From: Arthrobacter sp. 9V
GTDB lineage: Bacteria > Actinomycetota > Actinomycetes > Actinomycetales > Micrococcaceae
DNA length: 64,000 nucleotides
Direction: 5' to 3'
NCBI RefSeq assembly: GCF_902506065.1
Contig: NZ_LR732912.1
Coordinates: forward strand, 3,032,842 to 3,096,841
How positions within the stretch are numbered: the first letter of the stretch is position 1; each line of letters begins with the position of its first letter. Positions 44,727-53,479 of this stretch are shown one piece after another. The notes under the pieces are model-generated. The model worked only from the letters and a program-made list of their open reading frames with translations, had not been told where the DNA came from and did no database searches. The translations under genes and the position numbers were made by a program.

Positions 44727-45806
44727 GGCAGGCTCCCGGGGCGGGGCCGTGGATTCCCGAACCACCAGGTGGGTGGCAAGTTCCACGCGTCGGGAGTCGA
44801 TTTCTTCGCCTTGCATTTGACGAAGGATGAAGTTCAGCGCGGAACGCCCTATCTCTTGGAGGGGCTGGCTCACTGAGGTCAAGGGCGGCGTGGATTCTTC
44901 GGCCTGGTATGTTCCATCGAACCCCACGAGGCTCATTTCTTCGGGGATCCGGATGTCTTGCCTGCGCGCCTCAGCCAGCACACCCATGGCGATGCTGTCG
45001 CTTCCGGCGAAGACGGCCGTGGGCGGATCTTCCAAGGCCACCAGCTTCTTGAAGGCCGCCGCTCCGTTCTCGGGCCTGAACTGGCCCGCGGAAACGTATT
45101 CGTGTTCAACGGTGATCCCTTCTGCCATCAACGCCGCCATGTAGCCGTGGAGCCGGGCCTGGCTGCACTCAGCGGTGGCGGGACCCCCGATGTAGGCAAT
45201 GCGTCGATGCCCCAATTCCAGGAGGTGGGTGGCGGCGACCTTCCCGCCGGCCCAGTTGCTGGCACCCACGCTGAACAGGTCAGCCGGGGGCGGGTTCAGG
45301 GGGTCGATCACCACTATGGGAATCTGGCGCCTTTGGAAGGCTTCGAGCTGCGCTGTCCCGAACGCGGACGTCACCACAATCATGCCGCTGCGTCCTTCAT
45401 CGACCATGCGCTGGGCACGTTCCTCCGGACCCAGCGGGGGTGCTGCCTGCAGGCCGGTCACCGACAGGATGACTTCCATGTCCGAGACGTTGGCCTGCTC
45501 CATGATCCCTTTCAGGACTTCCATGTTGTAGGCAGAGTTCAGGGAATCAAACACCGCTTCCACGGTCCGCTGGGTGGGGTTTGCCTTGCGTTGGAGGGGT
45601 GATTTGTACCCGGTTCTTTGCAGGGCGGCCAGGACGCGGGCACGGGTACTTTGAGCCACATCCTCACGCCCGTTGACCACTTTGGAGACGGTGGGCACCG
45701 AGACCCCCACCTCTCGCGCGACGGCAGAAAGGGTCATCTTGGAGGGTCGTTCGTCTAGGCTCACGGTTACCGCTTTCGAAAAGTTTCGGTTGCTGACAGT
45801 CTGCAT
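44697..45806 (-). CDS. LacI-family repressor of the sugar locus
   Basis: The protein of about 369 residues has the N-terminal LacI helix-turn-helix MTLSAVAREVGVSVPTVSKV, followed by a periplasmic-binding-protein-like sugar domain (VTSAFGTAQ, GHRRIAYIGG, VGFDGTYQAE). It sits opposite the ABC importer operon it presumably controls. The start is uncertain: ATG 45806 has a good SD (GGAAGGGTGG), while GTG 45764 or ATG 45737 would start closer to the helix-turn-helix and leave the operator at 45777-45788 in the leader. An inducer related to the imported sugar is inferred. Confidence 0.9.
   Translation of the reverse strand: MQTVSNRNFSKAVTVSLDERPSKMTLSAVAREVGVSVPTVSKVVNGREDVAQSTRARVLAALQRTGYKSPLQRKANPTQRTVEAVFDSLNSAYNMEVLKGIMEQANVSDMEVILSVTGLQAAPPLGPEERAQRMVDEGRSGMIVVTSAFGTAQLEAFQRRQIPIVVIDPLNPPPADLFSVGASNWAGGKVAATHLLELGHRRIAYIGGPATAECSQARLHGYMAALMAEGITVEHEYVSAGQFRPENGAAAFKKLVALEDPPTAVFAGSDSIAMGVLAEARRQDIRIPEEMSLVGFDGTYQAEESTPPLTSVSQPLQEIGRSALNFILRQMQGEEIDSRRVELATHLVVRESTAPPREPASAGKPTSRA
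45777..45788. promoter_or_regulatory. LacI-type operator 1
   Basis: CGAAA-AG-TTTCG is an inverted repeat of the CGAAA-N2-TTTCG form. It lies at the 5' end of the LacI gene and matches operator 2. Autoregulation by the LacI protein is likely. Confidence 0.65.
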
Positions 45807-45866
45807 CGGAGCCACCCTTCCCGTCAATCCGACAGCTACTGCAACGAAACTGTTCATTAGAAAGGG

Positions 45867-45895
45867 TTGACGGTGATGCGCGTCACGGCTAAGTT
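45867..45895 (+). promoter_or_regulatory. Importer operon promoter with a Crp-like palindrome in its spacer
   Basis: TTGACG (45867-45872), a 17-bp spacer and TAAGTT (45890-45895) form a strong promoter for the ABC operon. The spacer contains GTGA-N6-TCAC at 45873-45886, the half-site arrangement of Crp/GlxR-family regulators. Predicted transcription starts near 45902. The ABC solute-binding gene begins at 46044 after a leader of about 140 nt. Confidence 0.65.
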
Positions 45896-45920
45896 TGGTT
45901 GGCACTTCCGAAAGGACTTC

Positions 45921-45932
45921 CGAAACATTTCG
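45921..45932. promoter_or_regulatory. LacI-type operator 2
   Basis: CGAAA-CA-TTTCG lies about 20 bp downstream of the predicted transcription start and shares its arms with operator 1. A direct repeat TTCCGAAA (45907-45914, 45919-45926) surrounds it. This is a typical block position for a LacI repressor. Confidence 0.68.
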
Positions 45933-46043
45933 AAAAGTTGCTGGAGCTGGGAATCGAAGTTGATCCTCAGACCGCGAAGTGCGGCTTTTACACGCACAAC
46001 CGGGCAATCAGCGTCGAGCCCGAAGGACGAATGGAAACTGCAC

Positions 46044-47363
46044 ATGAATAATCTCAAGTTGCGCACCGCCGGAATGGCCGTTTCTGCAGCCGCTTTGTCG
46101 ATCTCACTCGTAGCCTGCGGGTCCTCAGGTCCGGCCGGAACAGGAGCCTCGGCGGACTCGGCAACCATGTGGGGACTGACCGGTGGTGACCAGCCGGTGT
46201 TCCAAGCATCCGTGGACTCCTGGAACAAGTCGCACCCCGACTCCACCATCAAGCTCGACTTCTTTGCCAACGACGCTTACAAGACCAAGGTCCGCACCGC
46301 CGTCGGCGCCGGCCAAGGACCCACCCTCGTTTACGGCTGGGGCGGCGGGGTCCTGAAGTCCTACGTCGATGCCGGTCAGGTGGATGACCTGACAGGGTTC
46401 CTCAAGGACAATCCCGATGTCCAGAGCCGCTACCTTCCTTCCATCCTTGAAAGCGGTGTGATCGAGGGCAAGACCTATGCACTGCCCAACAACAAGGTGC
46501 AGCCCGTAGTTCTCTACTTCAACAAGGAAGTCTTCGACAAAATCGGAGCCGAACCGCCCAAGACCTGGGATGAGCTCATGGCGCTGGTGCCCAAGTTCAA
46601 GGACGCAGGTATTGCGCCTTTCTCCCTGGGCGGGCAGTCCAAGTGGCCGGACCTGATGTGGCTTGAATACCTCGTGGACAGGATCGGCGGACCCGAAGTA
46701 TTCGCCAACATCGCAGCCAACAAGCCGAACGCCTGGTCAGATCCCGCCGTACTGGAGGCACTGACCAAGATCCAGGAGCTGGTTGACGCCGGCGGCTTCA
46801 TCAACGGCTTCTCCTCCATCGCCGCTGACAGCAACGCGGACCAGGCCCTGTTGTACACGGGCAAGACCGCCATGATCCTGCAAGGCAGCTGGATTTACCA
46901 GGGAATGAAGAAGGATGCGGCCGATTTCGTCTCAAGCGGCAAGCTCGGTTACACCCCCTTCCCCACCGTTGAAGGCGGCAAGGGCGATCCGGCAAACGTT
47001 GTAGGAAACCCGTCCAACTTCTGGTCCGTGTCTTCCAAGGCCACTGAAGAGCAAAAGAAGACCGCCCTGGAATACGTCAAGGACGGAATGTTCAACGACG
47101 AGAACGTCCAAAGCCTGATCAACTCAGGCGCAGTGCCTGTGGTCACCGGGATTGAAGACAAGCTCGCGGCATCCCCTGACAAGGACTTCCTGACCTATGT
47201 ATACGGCATGGCCAAGGACGCTCCGGACTTCACGCTTTCCTGGGACCAGGCGCTGAGCCCCGCGCAAGGCGATGCCATGCTGGCCAACCTGGACCAGATT
47301 TTCCTGAAGAAGATCACCCCTGAACAGTTCGCTTCCACAATGAACGCGACGATCGGGAAGTAA
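46044..47363 (+). CDS. ABC sugar-binding lipoprotein
   Basis: This 439-residue solute-binding protein has a lipoprotein signal: a basic start (NNLKLRTAG), a hydrophobic core and a lipobox LVAC with the lipidated Cys near residue 26. The mature part matches the MalE/UgpB-like family 1 binding proteins (TWDELMALVPKFKDAG, MILQGSWIYQG). It captures a mono- or oligosaccharide for the two permeases that follow. ATG 46044 is used; the frame is open upstream through the operator. No ATPase gene is in the operon, so a shared MsiK-type ATPase elsewhere is expected. Confidence 0.93.
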   Translation: MNNLKLRTAGMAVSAAALSISLVACGSSGPAGTGASADSATMWGLTGGDQPVFQASVDSWNKSHPDSTIKLDFFANDAYKTKVRTAVGAGQGPTLVYGWGGGVLKSYVDAGQVDDLTGFLKDNPDVQSRYLPSILESGVIEGKTYALPNNKVQPVVLYFNKEVFDKIGAEPPKTWDELMALVPKFKDAGIAPFSLGGQSKWPDLMWLEYLVDRIGGPEVFANIAANKPNAWSDPAVLEALTKIQELVDAGGFINGFSSIAADSNADQALLYTGKTAMILQGSWIYQGMKKDAADFVSSGKLGYTPFPTVEGGKGDPANVVGNPSNFWSVSSKATEEQKKTALEYVKDGMFNDENVQSLINSGAVPVVTGIEDKLAASPDKDFLTYVYGMAKDAPDFTLSWDQALSPAQGDAMLANLDQIFLKKITPEQFASTMNATIGK

Positions 47364-47367
47364 TACT

Positions 47368-48306
47368 GTGTCCGCAACTACCACCACTCCACGCAAGGAG
47401 TTGGGCGTCGGACGCACCACAGGCACCCGACGGACCCTGGAAAAGGGTCCGTCAGGGTGGCTGGCCGTCCCCGCCCTGGCATTCTTCATGCTCTTCGCCA
47501 TCCTCCCGCTCCTGGGAGTGCTGTTCCTGAGCTTCACCAGCTGGGACGGCCTGGGCGAGATCAAGCTGGACGGACTGTCCAGCTGGAATACGGTCCTGGC
47601 TGATCCAGTCACCGGCAACGCCTTGTTGGTGACGGCCAAGATCATGTTTTTCTCCTTCATTGTCCAGGCACCCATTAGCCTTCTGCTTGGCGTCTTCACG
47701 GCCGCCAGCCAGAAGTACCGTGCAGCTCTGGCCGTCCTCTACTTTGTACCGCTGCTTCTCTCTTCGGCAGCTGTGGCCATCGCCTTCAAAGCCCTGCTGG
47801 ATCCCAACTTCGGACTCGGCCCCGGCCTGGGGCTGCCCTTCCTGGCACAGGACTGGCTGGGCAACTCGGATCTGGTGCTGTTCGTGGTGGTCTTCGTCAT
47901 CGCCTGGCAGTTCGTGCCCTTCCACACCCTGATCTACCAAGGCGGCGTGCGACAGATTCCAGCCTCGCTGTACGAGGCTGCGCAAATTGACGGTGCCGGC
48001 CGTGTCCAACAGTTCTTCAACATCACCTTGCCGCAGCTCAAATACACCATGATCACCTCCTCCACCCTCATGGTGGTGGGTTCCCTGGCGTACTTCGACT
48101 TGATCTTCGTGCTGACCGCCGGCGGGCCCGGCTACTCCACCAGGCTCCTGCCGTTGCACATGTACCTGACCGGCTTCAAAGCGAACGATATGGGAGCGGC
48201 GAGCGCCTTGGGCGTCATCCTCGTTGTCATCGGACTGGCCCTGGCCCTGTTCCTGCAACGACTCGGCGGAAAGAACCGCAACGCCAGCCAATTGGAAGGT
48301 GCGTAA
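47368..48306 (+). CDS. ABC sugar permease, MalF/UgpA type
   Basis: The 312-residue permease has six helices and the EAA loop IPASLYEAAQIDGAGRVQQF, which contacts the ATPase. The GTG start lies 4 nt after the binding-protein stop. The last base is shared with the start of the next permease gene. It forms the importer channel with that partner. Confidence 0.93.
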   Translation: MSATTTTPRKELGVGRTTGTRRTLEKGPSGWLAVPALAFFMLFAILPLLGVLFLSFTSWDGLGEIKLDGLSSWNTVLADPVTGNALLVTAKIMFFSFIVQAPISLLLGVFTAASQKYRAALAVLYFVPLLLSSAAVAIAFKALLDPNFGLGPGLGLPFLAQDWLGNSDLVLFVVVFVIAWQFVPFHTLIYQGGVRQIPASLYEAAQIDGAGRVQQFFNITLPQLKYTMITSSTLMVVGSLAYFDLIFVLTAGGPGYSTRLLPLHMYLTGFKANDMGAASALGVILVVIGLALALFLQRLGGKNRNASQLEGA

Positions 48307-49205
48307 TGGCTTCCACCACACAACTGCCCACGACACCGGCGGCGTTGCCGCAACCGGCAACCACCCGACGTCGTCCTCCGAAACTCGGCCGCTCGCGACC
48401 AAACTTCCTGGGCGGCCTGGGCGGCTGGCTTTGGCTGGCGATCATCATTGTGCCGGTGTACTACGTGGTGATCACCAGCCTGAAGAACCAGGCAGGGTTC
48501 TTCACCTCCAACCCGATGCTGCCACCGGCCGAGCCAACGTTGGACAACTACAAGCTTGTCCTGGAGAACGACTTCGCCAAGTACTTCACCAACAGCCTTA
48601 TTGTTACTGTGGGCAGCGTGGTACCGGCGCTGTTCGTCGCCTTCATGGCCGCCTACGCCATTGTGCGCGGCAAGGGCAGGTTCCTCAGCTGGACCAACAA
48701 CGTCTTCCTGCTGGGCCTGGCCATTCCGCTGCACGCAACCATCATCCCCATCTACTGGATGATCACCAAGGCCCACATGTATGACACCTTGTTGGCGCTG
48801 ATACTGCCCTCCATTGCGTTTGCGATCCCCGTATCGGTGCTCATCCTGTCCAACTTCATGCGGGATGTTCCCAACGAGCTTTTTGAGTCGATGCGGCTGG
48901 ACGGCTGTTCTGACTGGGCCATGATGTGGCGGCTCGCACTGCCCATGACCAAGCCCGCCGTCATCACGGTAGGCATCTACAACGCACTGCATGTTTGGAA
49001 CGGATTCCTGTTCCCGCTGATTCTCACGCAAAGCCCGGACACCAGGGTTCTGCCGTTGTCACTGTGGACCTTCCAGGGTGAGTTCAGCGTCAACATCCCG
49101 GCGGTACTCGCCTCCGTGGTACTGGCCACGCTTCCTTTGCTGGTGATCTACGTCGTGGCGCGCCGGCAGTTGCTCAGCGGCCTCACCGCAGGTTTCAGCA
49201 AGTAG
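48306..49205 (+). CDS. ABC sugar permease, MalG/UgpE type
   Basis: The 299-residue permease has six helices and the EAA loop VPNELFESMRLDGCSDWAMM. A Pro/Thr/Arg-rich cytoplasmic tail of about 40 residues precedes helix 1. The start overlaps the previous stop by one base, so the two subunits are made in equal amount. No ATPase follows; catabolic genes do. Confidence 0.93.
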   Translation: MASTTQLPTTPAALPQPATTRRRPPKLGRSRPNFLGGLGGWLWLAIIIVPVYYVVITSLKNQAGFFTSNPMLPPAEPTLDNYKLVLENDFAKYFTNSLIVTVGSVVPALFVAFMAAYAIVRGKGRFLSWTNNVFLLGLAIPLHATIIPIYWMITKAHMYDTLLALILPSIAFAIPVSVLILSNFMRDVPNELFESMRLDGCSDWAMMWRLALPMTKPAVITVGIYNALHVWNGFLFPLILTQSPDTRVLPLSLWTFQGEFSVNIPAVLASVVLATLPLLVIYVVARRQLLSGLTAGFSK

Positions 49206-49235
49206 CCGGACGCCAACAACCAGAAAGGACTTCCT

Positions 49236-50456
49236 ATGACGGAGACTCAACCCCTGCGGGTGGGCATGGTGGGCTATGCCTTTATGGGCGCCGCCCACTC
49301 GCACGCCTGGCGTACCGCGCCACGCTTCTTTGATCTTCCCCTCGTTCCGGAACTGACCGCTGTGGCGGGCAGGAACGAAGAAGGTGTGCGGGCAGCAGCC
49401 GGCAAATACGGCTGGGCATCCATCGAGACCGATTGGCGGCGGCTCATTGAACGCGATGACATTGACCTCATCGACATCTGCACGCCCGGTAATACCCACG
49501 CCGACATAGCCATCGCGGCGCTCGAGGCCGGCAAGCATGTCCTCTGCGAGAAGCCCTTGGCGAACTCCGTGGAAGAAGCCGAAAAGATGACGCAGGTGGC
49601 CCAGGCAGCGGCCCAACGCGGAGTATTCTCCATGTGCGGGTTCAGCTACCGGCGCACCCCCGCCCTGGCACTGGCCAAGCGGATGGTGGACGACGGTCGC
49701 CTCGGCAGCATCCGACACGTCCGTGCCCAGTACCTTCAGGACTGGCTCAGTGACGCCGACGCTCCGCTGACATGGCGGCTTGACAAGTCCAAATCCGGGT
49801 CCGGTTCGCTCGGCGACATCGGTGCGCACAGCATCGACGCCGCCCAGTGGATCACGGGACTGAACGTCAGCGGGGTTTCGGCGCTGCTGGAGACCTTCGT
49901 GAAGGAGCGCCCCGTGGGCGGGGACCTTGTGGGCCTGGGCGGTCACGGCGGAGCGGACGGTCCGCGTGGACCGGTCACCGTGGATGACGCCGCACTGTTC
50001 ACGGCCCGTTTCGAGGCCACGCCCGACGCCGGTGCTGACGCAGGCTCGGGAGCCGGCGGCGCCGCCGGGCCGATCGGCATCTTCGAAGCTACCCGTTTTG
50101 CCCTGGGACGTAAAAATGCCATGCGCCTGGAACTCAACGGCACCAAGGGATCGATCGCCTTCGACTTCGAGGACATGAACTCCCTGCAGTTCTACGATTC
50201 CGCGCTGGAACCTGATGCGGGCTTCCGCAAGATCATGGTCACCGAGCCGTCCCACCCCTACACGGGCAACTGGTGGCCCACGGGTCACGGCCTCGGCTAT
50301 GAGCACGGTTTCACGCACCAAGTGGTGGACCTGGTCACTGCCATCGGCGCAGGCGAGCAGCCCACGCCGTCGTTCGCTGACGCTTTGCAGGTGCAAAAAG
50401 TGCTCGCCGCAGTGGAGGCGAGCGCAGAGAACGCAAGCCGCTGGCAGAACGTGTGA
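49236..50456 (+). CDS. Gfo/Idh/MocA family dehydrogenase 1
   Basis: This 406-residue NAD(P)-dependent oxidoreductase has the Rossmann start [17 protein letters not shown], the sugar-dehydrogenase block [12 protein letters not shown] with the conserved Lys, and [13 protein letters not shown] with Asp and His of the active site. An Ala/Gly/Asp-rich insertion at about residues 262-285 is unusual. It probably oxidises a sugar or glycoside, perhaps at C3 or in an inositol-like ring. GAAAGGA provides the SD. It is the first catabolic gene after the importer. Confidence 0.9.
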   Translation: MTETQPLRVGMVGYAFMGAAHSHAWRTAPRFFDLPLVPELTAVAGRNEEGVRAAAGKYGWASIETDWRRLIERDDIDLIDICTPGNTHADIAIAALEAGKHVLCEKPLANSVEEAEKMTQVAQAAAQRGVFSMCGFSYRRTPALALAKRMVDDGRLGSIRHVRAQYLQDWLSDADAPLTWRLDKSKSGSGSLGDIGAHSIDAAQWITGLNVSGVSALLETFVKERPVGGDLVGLGGHGGADGPRGPVTVDDAALFTARFEATPDAGADAGSGAGGAAGPIGIFEATRFALGRKNAMRLELNGTKGSIAFDFEDMNSLQFYDSALEPDAGFRKIMVTEPSHPYTGNWWPTGHGLGYEHGFTHQVVDLVTAIGAGEQPTPSFADALQVQKVLAAVEASAENASRWQNV

Positions 50457-50467
50457 AAGGAACCATC

Positions 50468-51472
50468 ATGAACCGACCCATTACCCTGTTCACTGGTCAG
50501 TGGGCCGATCTTCCGTTCGAGGAAGTGGCGCGGCTGGCCGGCGAGTGGGGCTTCGACGGTCTGGAGATCGCCTGCTGGGGTGATCATCTGGACCCGCAGC
50601 TCGTAGTTGAGGATGACCGATACCTGCAGGGCAAGCTGGACATCCTGGAGAAGCACCAACTGAGTGTTCACGCGATCGCCAACCACCTCACGGGACAAGC
50701 GGTGTGCGACAACCCCATTGATGAACGCCATCAGGACATCCTCAGCCCTTCAGTCTGGGGCGATGGTGAGCCGGAGGGGGTCCGTCAACGGGCCGCGGAA
50801 GCCATGAAGACCACCGCGCATGCTGCGGCACGGCTGGGGGTGAAGACGGTCACCGGATTTACGGGTTCATCCATTTGGAAGTGCGTGGCCATGTTCCCGC
50901 CCGCATCCGAAGCCATGATCGAACGCGGCTACCAGGACTTCGCGGACCGTTGGAACCCCATCATGGACGTCTTTGACGAAGTGGGCGTCCGGTTCGCGTT
51001 GGAAGTCCACCCCTCGGAGATCGCCTATGACTACTGGACCGCCAAACGTGCGTTGGACGCGATAGGCAACCGGGAGAACTTTGGCCTCAATTTTGACCCC
51101 TCCCATTTCATCTGGCAGGACCTTGACCCTGTGATGTTCCTCCAGGACTTTGCGGACAAGATCTTCCACGTCCACGTGAAGGAATCAGTCCGCCAACTCA
51201 ACGGACGGAACGGCCGGCTGGGTTCCCACCTGCCGTGGGCTGATCCCCGGCGGGGGTGGGACTTCGTCACTGCCGGTCATGGCGACGTGAACTGGGAGCC
51301 GATCTTCCGCACACTCAATGCCATTGGCTATGAAGGCCTTACCAGCATCGAGTGGGAGGACGCCGGCATGGACAGGTTGCTCGGCGCTCCCCAGGCGCTG
51401 CGCATGGTCCGCGATCTTGCGGCCATACGCCCTCCGGCTGCCGCTTTCGATGCTGCCTTCGCAACGCGCTGA
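50468..51472 (+). CDS. Sugar phosphate isomerase/epimerase-like TIM barrel
   Basis: This 334-residue protein belongs to the xylose-isomerase-like (AP endonuclease 2) TIM-barrel family. The metal site is formed by [21 protein letters not shown] and SIEWED. Members isomerise or epimerise keto sugars, or act as 3-keto-glycoside lyases. I use ATG 50468, preceded by AAAGGAACC, rather than the ATG 15 nt upstream. It lies 11 nt after dehydrogenase 1 and is followed by a ThuA protein, suggesting joint action on one substrate. Confidence 0.88.
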   Translation: MNRPITLFTGQWADLPFEEVARLAGEWGFDGLEIACWGDHLDPQLVVEDDRYLQGKLDILEKHQLSVHAIANHLTGQAVCDNPIDERHQDILSPSVWGDGEPEGVRQRAAEAMKTTAHAAARLGVKTVTGFTGSSIWKCVAMFPPASEAMIERGYQDFADRWNPIMDVFDEVGVRFALEVHPSEIAYDYWTAKRALDAIGNRENFGLNFDPSHFIWQDLDPVMFLQDFADKIFHVHVKESVRQLNGRNGRLGSHLPWADPRRGWDFVTAGHGDVNWEPIFRTLNAIGYEGLTSIEWEDAGMDRLLGAPQALRMVRDLAAIRPPAAAFDAAFATR

Positions 51473-51521
51473 TCGCAACAAGCCCTGACTCAATGACAAA
51501 CGCCTCGAAATGAAGGAAACC

Positions 51522-52223
51522 ATGACAAGCAACAACAAGACAGCGCTGGTGGTCCGCGGCGGCTGGGACGGACACCAGCCGGTGGAAGCCACAGAGCTGT
51601 TCATCCCCTACCTGAAGGACAACGGCTACGACGTCCGGGTGGAGGAATCCCCCAAGATCTATGCCGACCCCGAATACATGGCCACTGTTGACCTGATCGT
51701 GCAGTGCATGACCATGACCAGCATTGAGAAGGACGAATTTGAGGGCCTGCGTGCTGCTGTTGAAAACGGCACCGGCCTGGCTGGTTGGCACGGTGGAATC
51801 GCTGATTCCTACCGCAACAACTCGGACTACCTGCACCTGATCGGCGGCCAGTTCGCCTGCCACCCCGGCAAACACGCCGATGAGCAAATCGGAGAGCAGT
51901 CGGACAACTACGTCCCTTACACCGTCAATATGCTGCCCGCCGCCTCCGAACACCCCATCACGCGGGGAATCGGTGACTTCGACCTCGTCACGGAACAGTA
52001 CTGGGTCCTGTCCGATGACTACATTGATGTCCTGGCAACCACTACCCAAAAAGTTCGCGAGTGGGATCCATGGAACCGCGAAGTCACCTCGCCGGCCATC
52101 TGGACCCGCCAGTGGGGCAAGGGCAAAATCTTCGTCTGCACCCCGGGCCACCGCGTGGAAATCCTCCAGGACAGCAACGTTCGCACCATCATTGAAAGGG
52201 GCATGCTGTGGGCCTCCCGATAA
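51522..52223 (+). CDS. ThuA domain protein
   Basis: This 233-residue protein has the flavodoxin/GATase-like ThuA fold, named for trehalose utilisation in rhizobia. Blocks include LVVRGGWDGHQPVEAT, GLAGWHGGIAD, GGQFACHPGK and KGKIFVCTPGHRVE. Recent work on related families points to 3-keto-glycoside processing, but the activity here is not established. ATG 51522 follows AAGGAAACC; an ATG four codons upstream is less likely. The 3' end overlaps the next dehydrogenase gene by 16 bp. Confidence 0.88.
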   Translation: MTSNNKTALVVRGGWDGHQPVEATELFIPYLKDNGYDVRVEESPKIYADPEYMATVDLIVQCMTMTSIEKDEFEGLRAAVENGTGLAGWHGGIADSYRNNSDYLHLIGGQFACHPGKHADEQIGEQSDNYVPYTVNMLPAASEHPITRGIGDFDLVTEQYWVLSDDYIDVLATTTQKVREWDPWNREVTSPAIWTRQWGKGKIFVCTPGHRVEILQDSNVRTIIERGMLWASR

Positions 52224-53383
52224 CCCCGGCCAAGCCGATGAACACCTCCTCACCGCTCAATACCTCTTCACCGCTCAACGTGGGAGTGATCGGTTGCGGC
52301 GCCATCATTGCCCAGTACCTGAGCAACTTCCGCCGTCTCGATTCGATCAACCTGGTGGCCGTTGCGGACCTCGACCCGGCCAGGGCGCAGGCGGTTGCCG
52401 ATTCGTACGACGGCGTCCGGGCACTGTCCGTGGACGAACTTTTGGCCGCCGATGATGTGGAACTGGTCCTGAACCTCACCATCCCTGCCGCTCACGCTGA
52501 CATCGCACTGCGGGCCATCGCGGCCGGAAAATCGGTTTACGGCGAAAAGCCGCTGGCTGCCACCACCACCGAGGCTCAGCAGGTGCTGCAGGCTGCCGCT
52601 GCGGCAGGAGTTACCGTGGGTTGTGCCCCGGACACCGTGCTGGGAACCGGAATCCAGACAGCCCGCAAGGCCATTGACGACGGACTGATCGGGGCGCCAA
52701 TCTCGGCCACCGCCACCATGGCCACGCCGGGCCACGAGCGCTGGCACCCGAATCCCGATTTCTACTACCAGCCCGGCGGCGGACCCCTGCTGGACATGGG
52801 CCCGTACTACGTCTCTGCGCTGGTTACTTTGCTGGGGCCAGTGGTGTCGGTGGTCGGCGCGGCCAGCCACACCCGGAACCAACGCACCATCGGCTCAGGC
52901 CCGCGCCAGGGACAGGTGGTTCCGGTGGACATCGACTCGCACGTCACCGGTGTCCTGGTCCACGCATCCGGCGCGCTGTCCACCCTGTTCATGAGCTTCG
53001 ACGCCGTCCAGACGAAGAGTCCCAACATTGAGATCCACGGCGAAACCGGGTCCTTGATCGTCCCGGACCCGAATCATTTCGACGGAGACGTGCAGTTGTT
53101 CGCACTCGGCGCCGAGGATTGGGAAACACTCCCCGTCTCTGCCGGCTATGTGGATTCCGGGCGCGGCTTTGGCATTGCGGACCTCGCCGCGACCCCGGCC
53201 GGGCAGGAACCCCGTGCCGGCGGCCAGCTGGCCTTCCATGCCTTGGACGTCATGGAATCGGTGCTGGAATCTGCCAAGAGCGGTCAGGCAGTGGCCATCA
53301 AGAGCACGGCCTCGCGGCCCCCCGTGGTTGAGCTGACGGAACTGGTTGAACTGGCGGAAATCCCGACGTCGGTGCTCACCTAG
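52208..53383 (+). CDS. Gfo/Idh/MocA family dehydrogenase 2
   Basis: This 391-residue NAD(P)-dependent oxidoreductase has the nucleotide fold VGVIGCGAIIAQYLSNF, EKPLAATTTEAQ and GGGPLLDMGPYYVSAL. It differs clearly from dehydrogenase 1 in the operon, so the two may act on different carbons or in opposite directions. GTG 52208 is preceded by AAAGGGG and overlaps the ThuA gene by 16 bp; ATG 52238 is an alternative. The first 25 residues contain a duplicated hexapeptide. It is the last gene before a long hairpin. Confidence 0.88.
   Translation: MGLPITPAKPMNTSSPLNTSSPLNVGVIGCGAIIAQYLSNFRRLDSINLVAVADLDPARAQAVADSYDGVRALSVDELLAADDVELVLNLTIPAAHADIALRAIAAGKSVYGEKPLAATTTEAQQVLQAAAAAGVTVGCAPDTVLGTGIQTARKAIDDGLIGAPISATATMATPGHERWHPNPDFYYQPGGGPLLDMGPYYVSALVTLLGPVVSVVGAASHTRNQRTIGSGPRQGQVVPVDIDSHVTGVLVHASGALSTLFMSFDAVQTKSPNIEIHGETGSLIVPDPNHFDGDVQLFALGAEDWETLPVSAGYVDSGRGFGIADLAATPAGQEPRAGGQLAFHALDVMESVLESAKSGQAVAIKSTASRPPVVELTELVELAEIPTSVLT
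52241..52276 (+). repeat. 18-bp tandem duplication in the dehydrogenase 2 N-terminus
   Basis: Units 52241-52258 and 52259-52276 differ at two positions and encode NTSSPL twice. The repeat lies ahead of the nucleotide-binding fold, in what should be a flexible tail. Confidence 0.85.
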
Positions 53384-53391
53384 GGCTCTGA

Positions 53392-53479
53392 CCGCCCCAC
53401 GAATCCGGCTCTTGTGCGTTCCTCCCGCCGTACTGCGACGTGCGGGACGAACGAGGGCCGGATTCGTGCTTAGGGGCGG
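53392..53479. repeat. Long imperfect inverted repeat between convergent genes
   Basis: CACGAATCCGGC (53398-53409) pairs perfectly with 53457-53468. CCGCCCC (53392-53398) and GGGGCGG (53473-53479) extend it after a small bulge, and an inner 11-bp arm pair with one mismatch (GTTCCTCCCGC / GCGGGACGAAC) continues the stem. The structure spans the gap between dehydrogenase 2 and the CitE-like gene, including the latter's stop codon. It would act as a bidirectional terminator and could be a member of a dispersed palindrome family. Confidence 0.75.
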
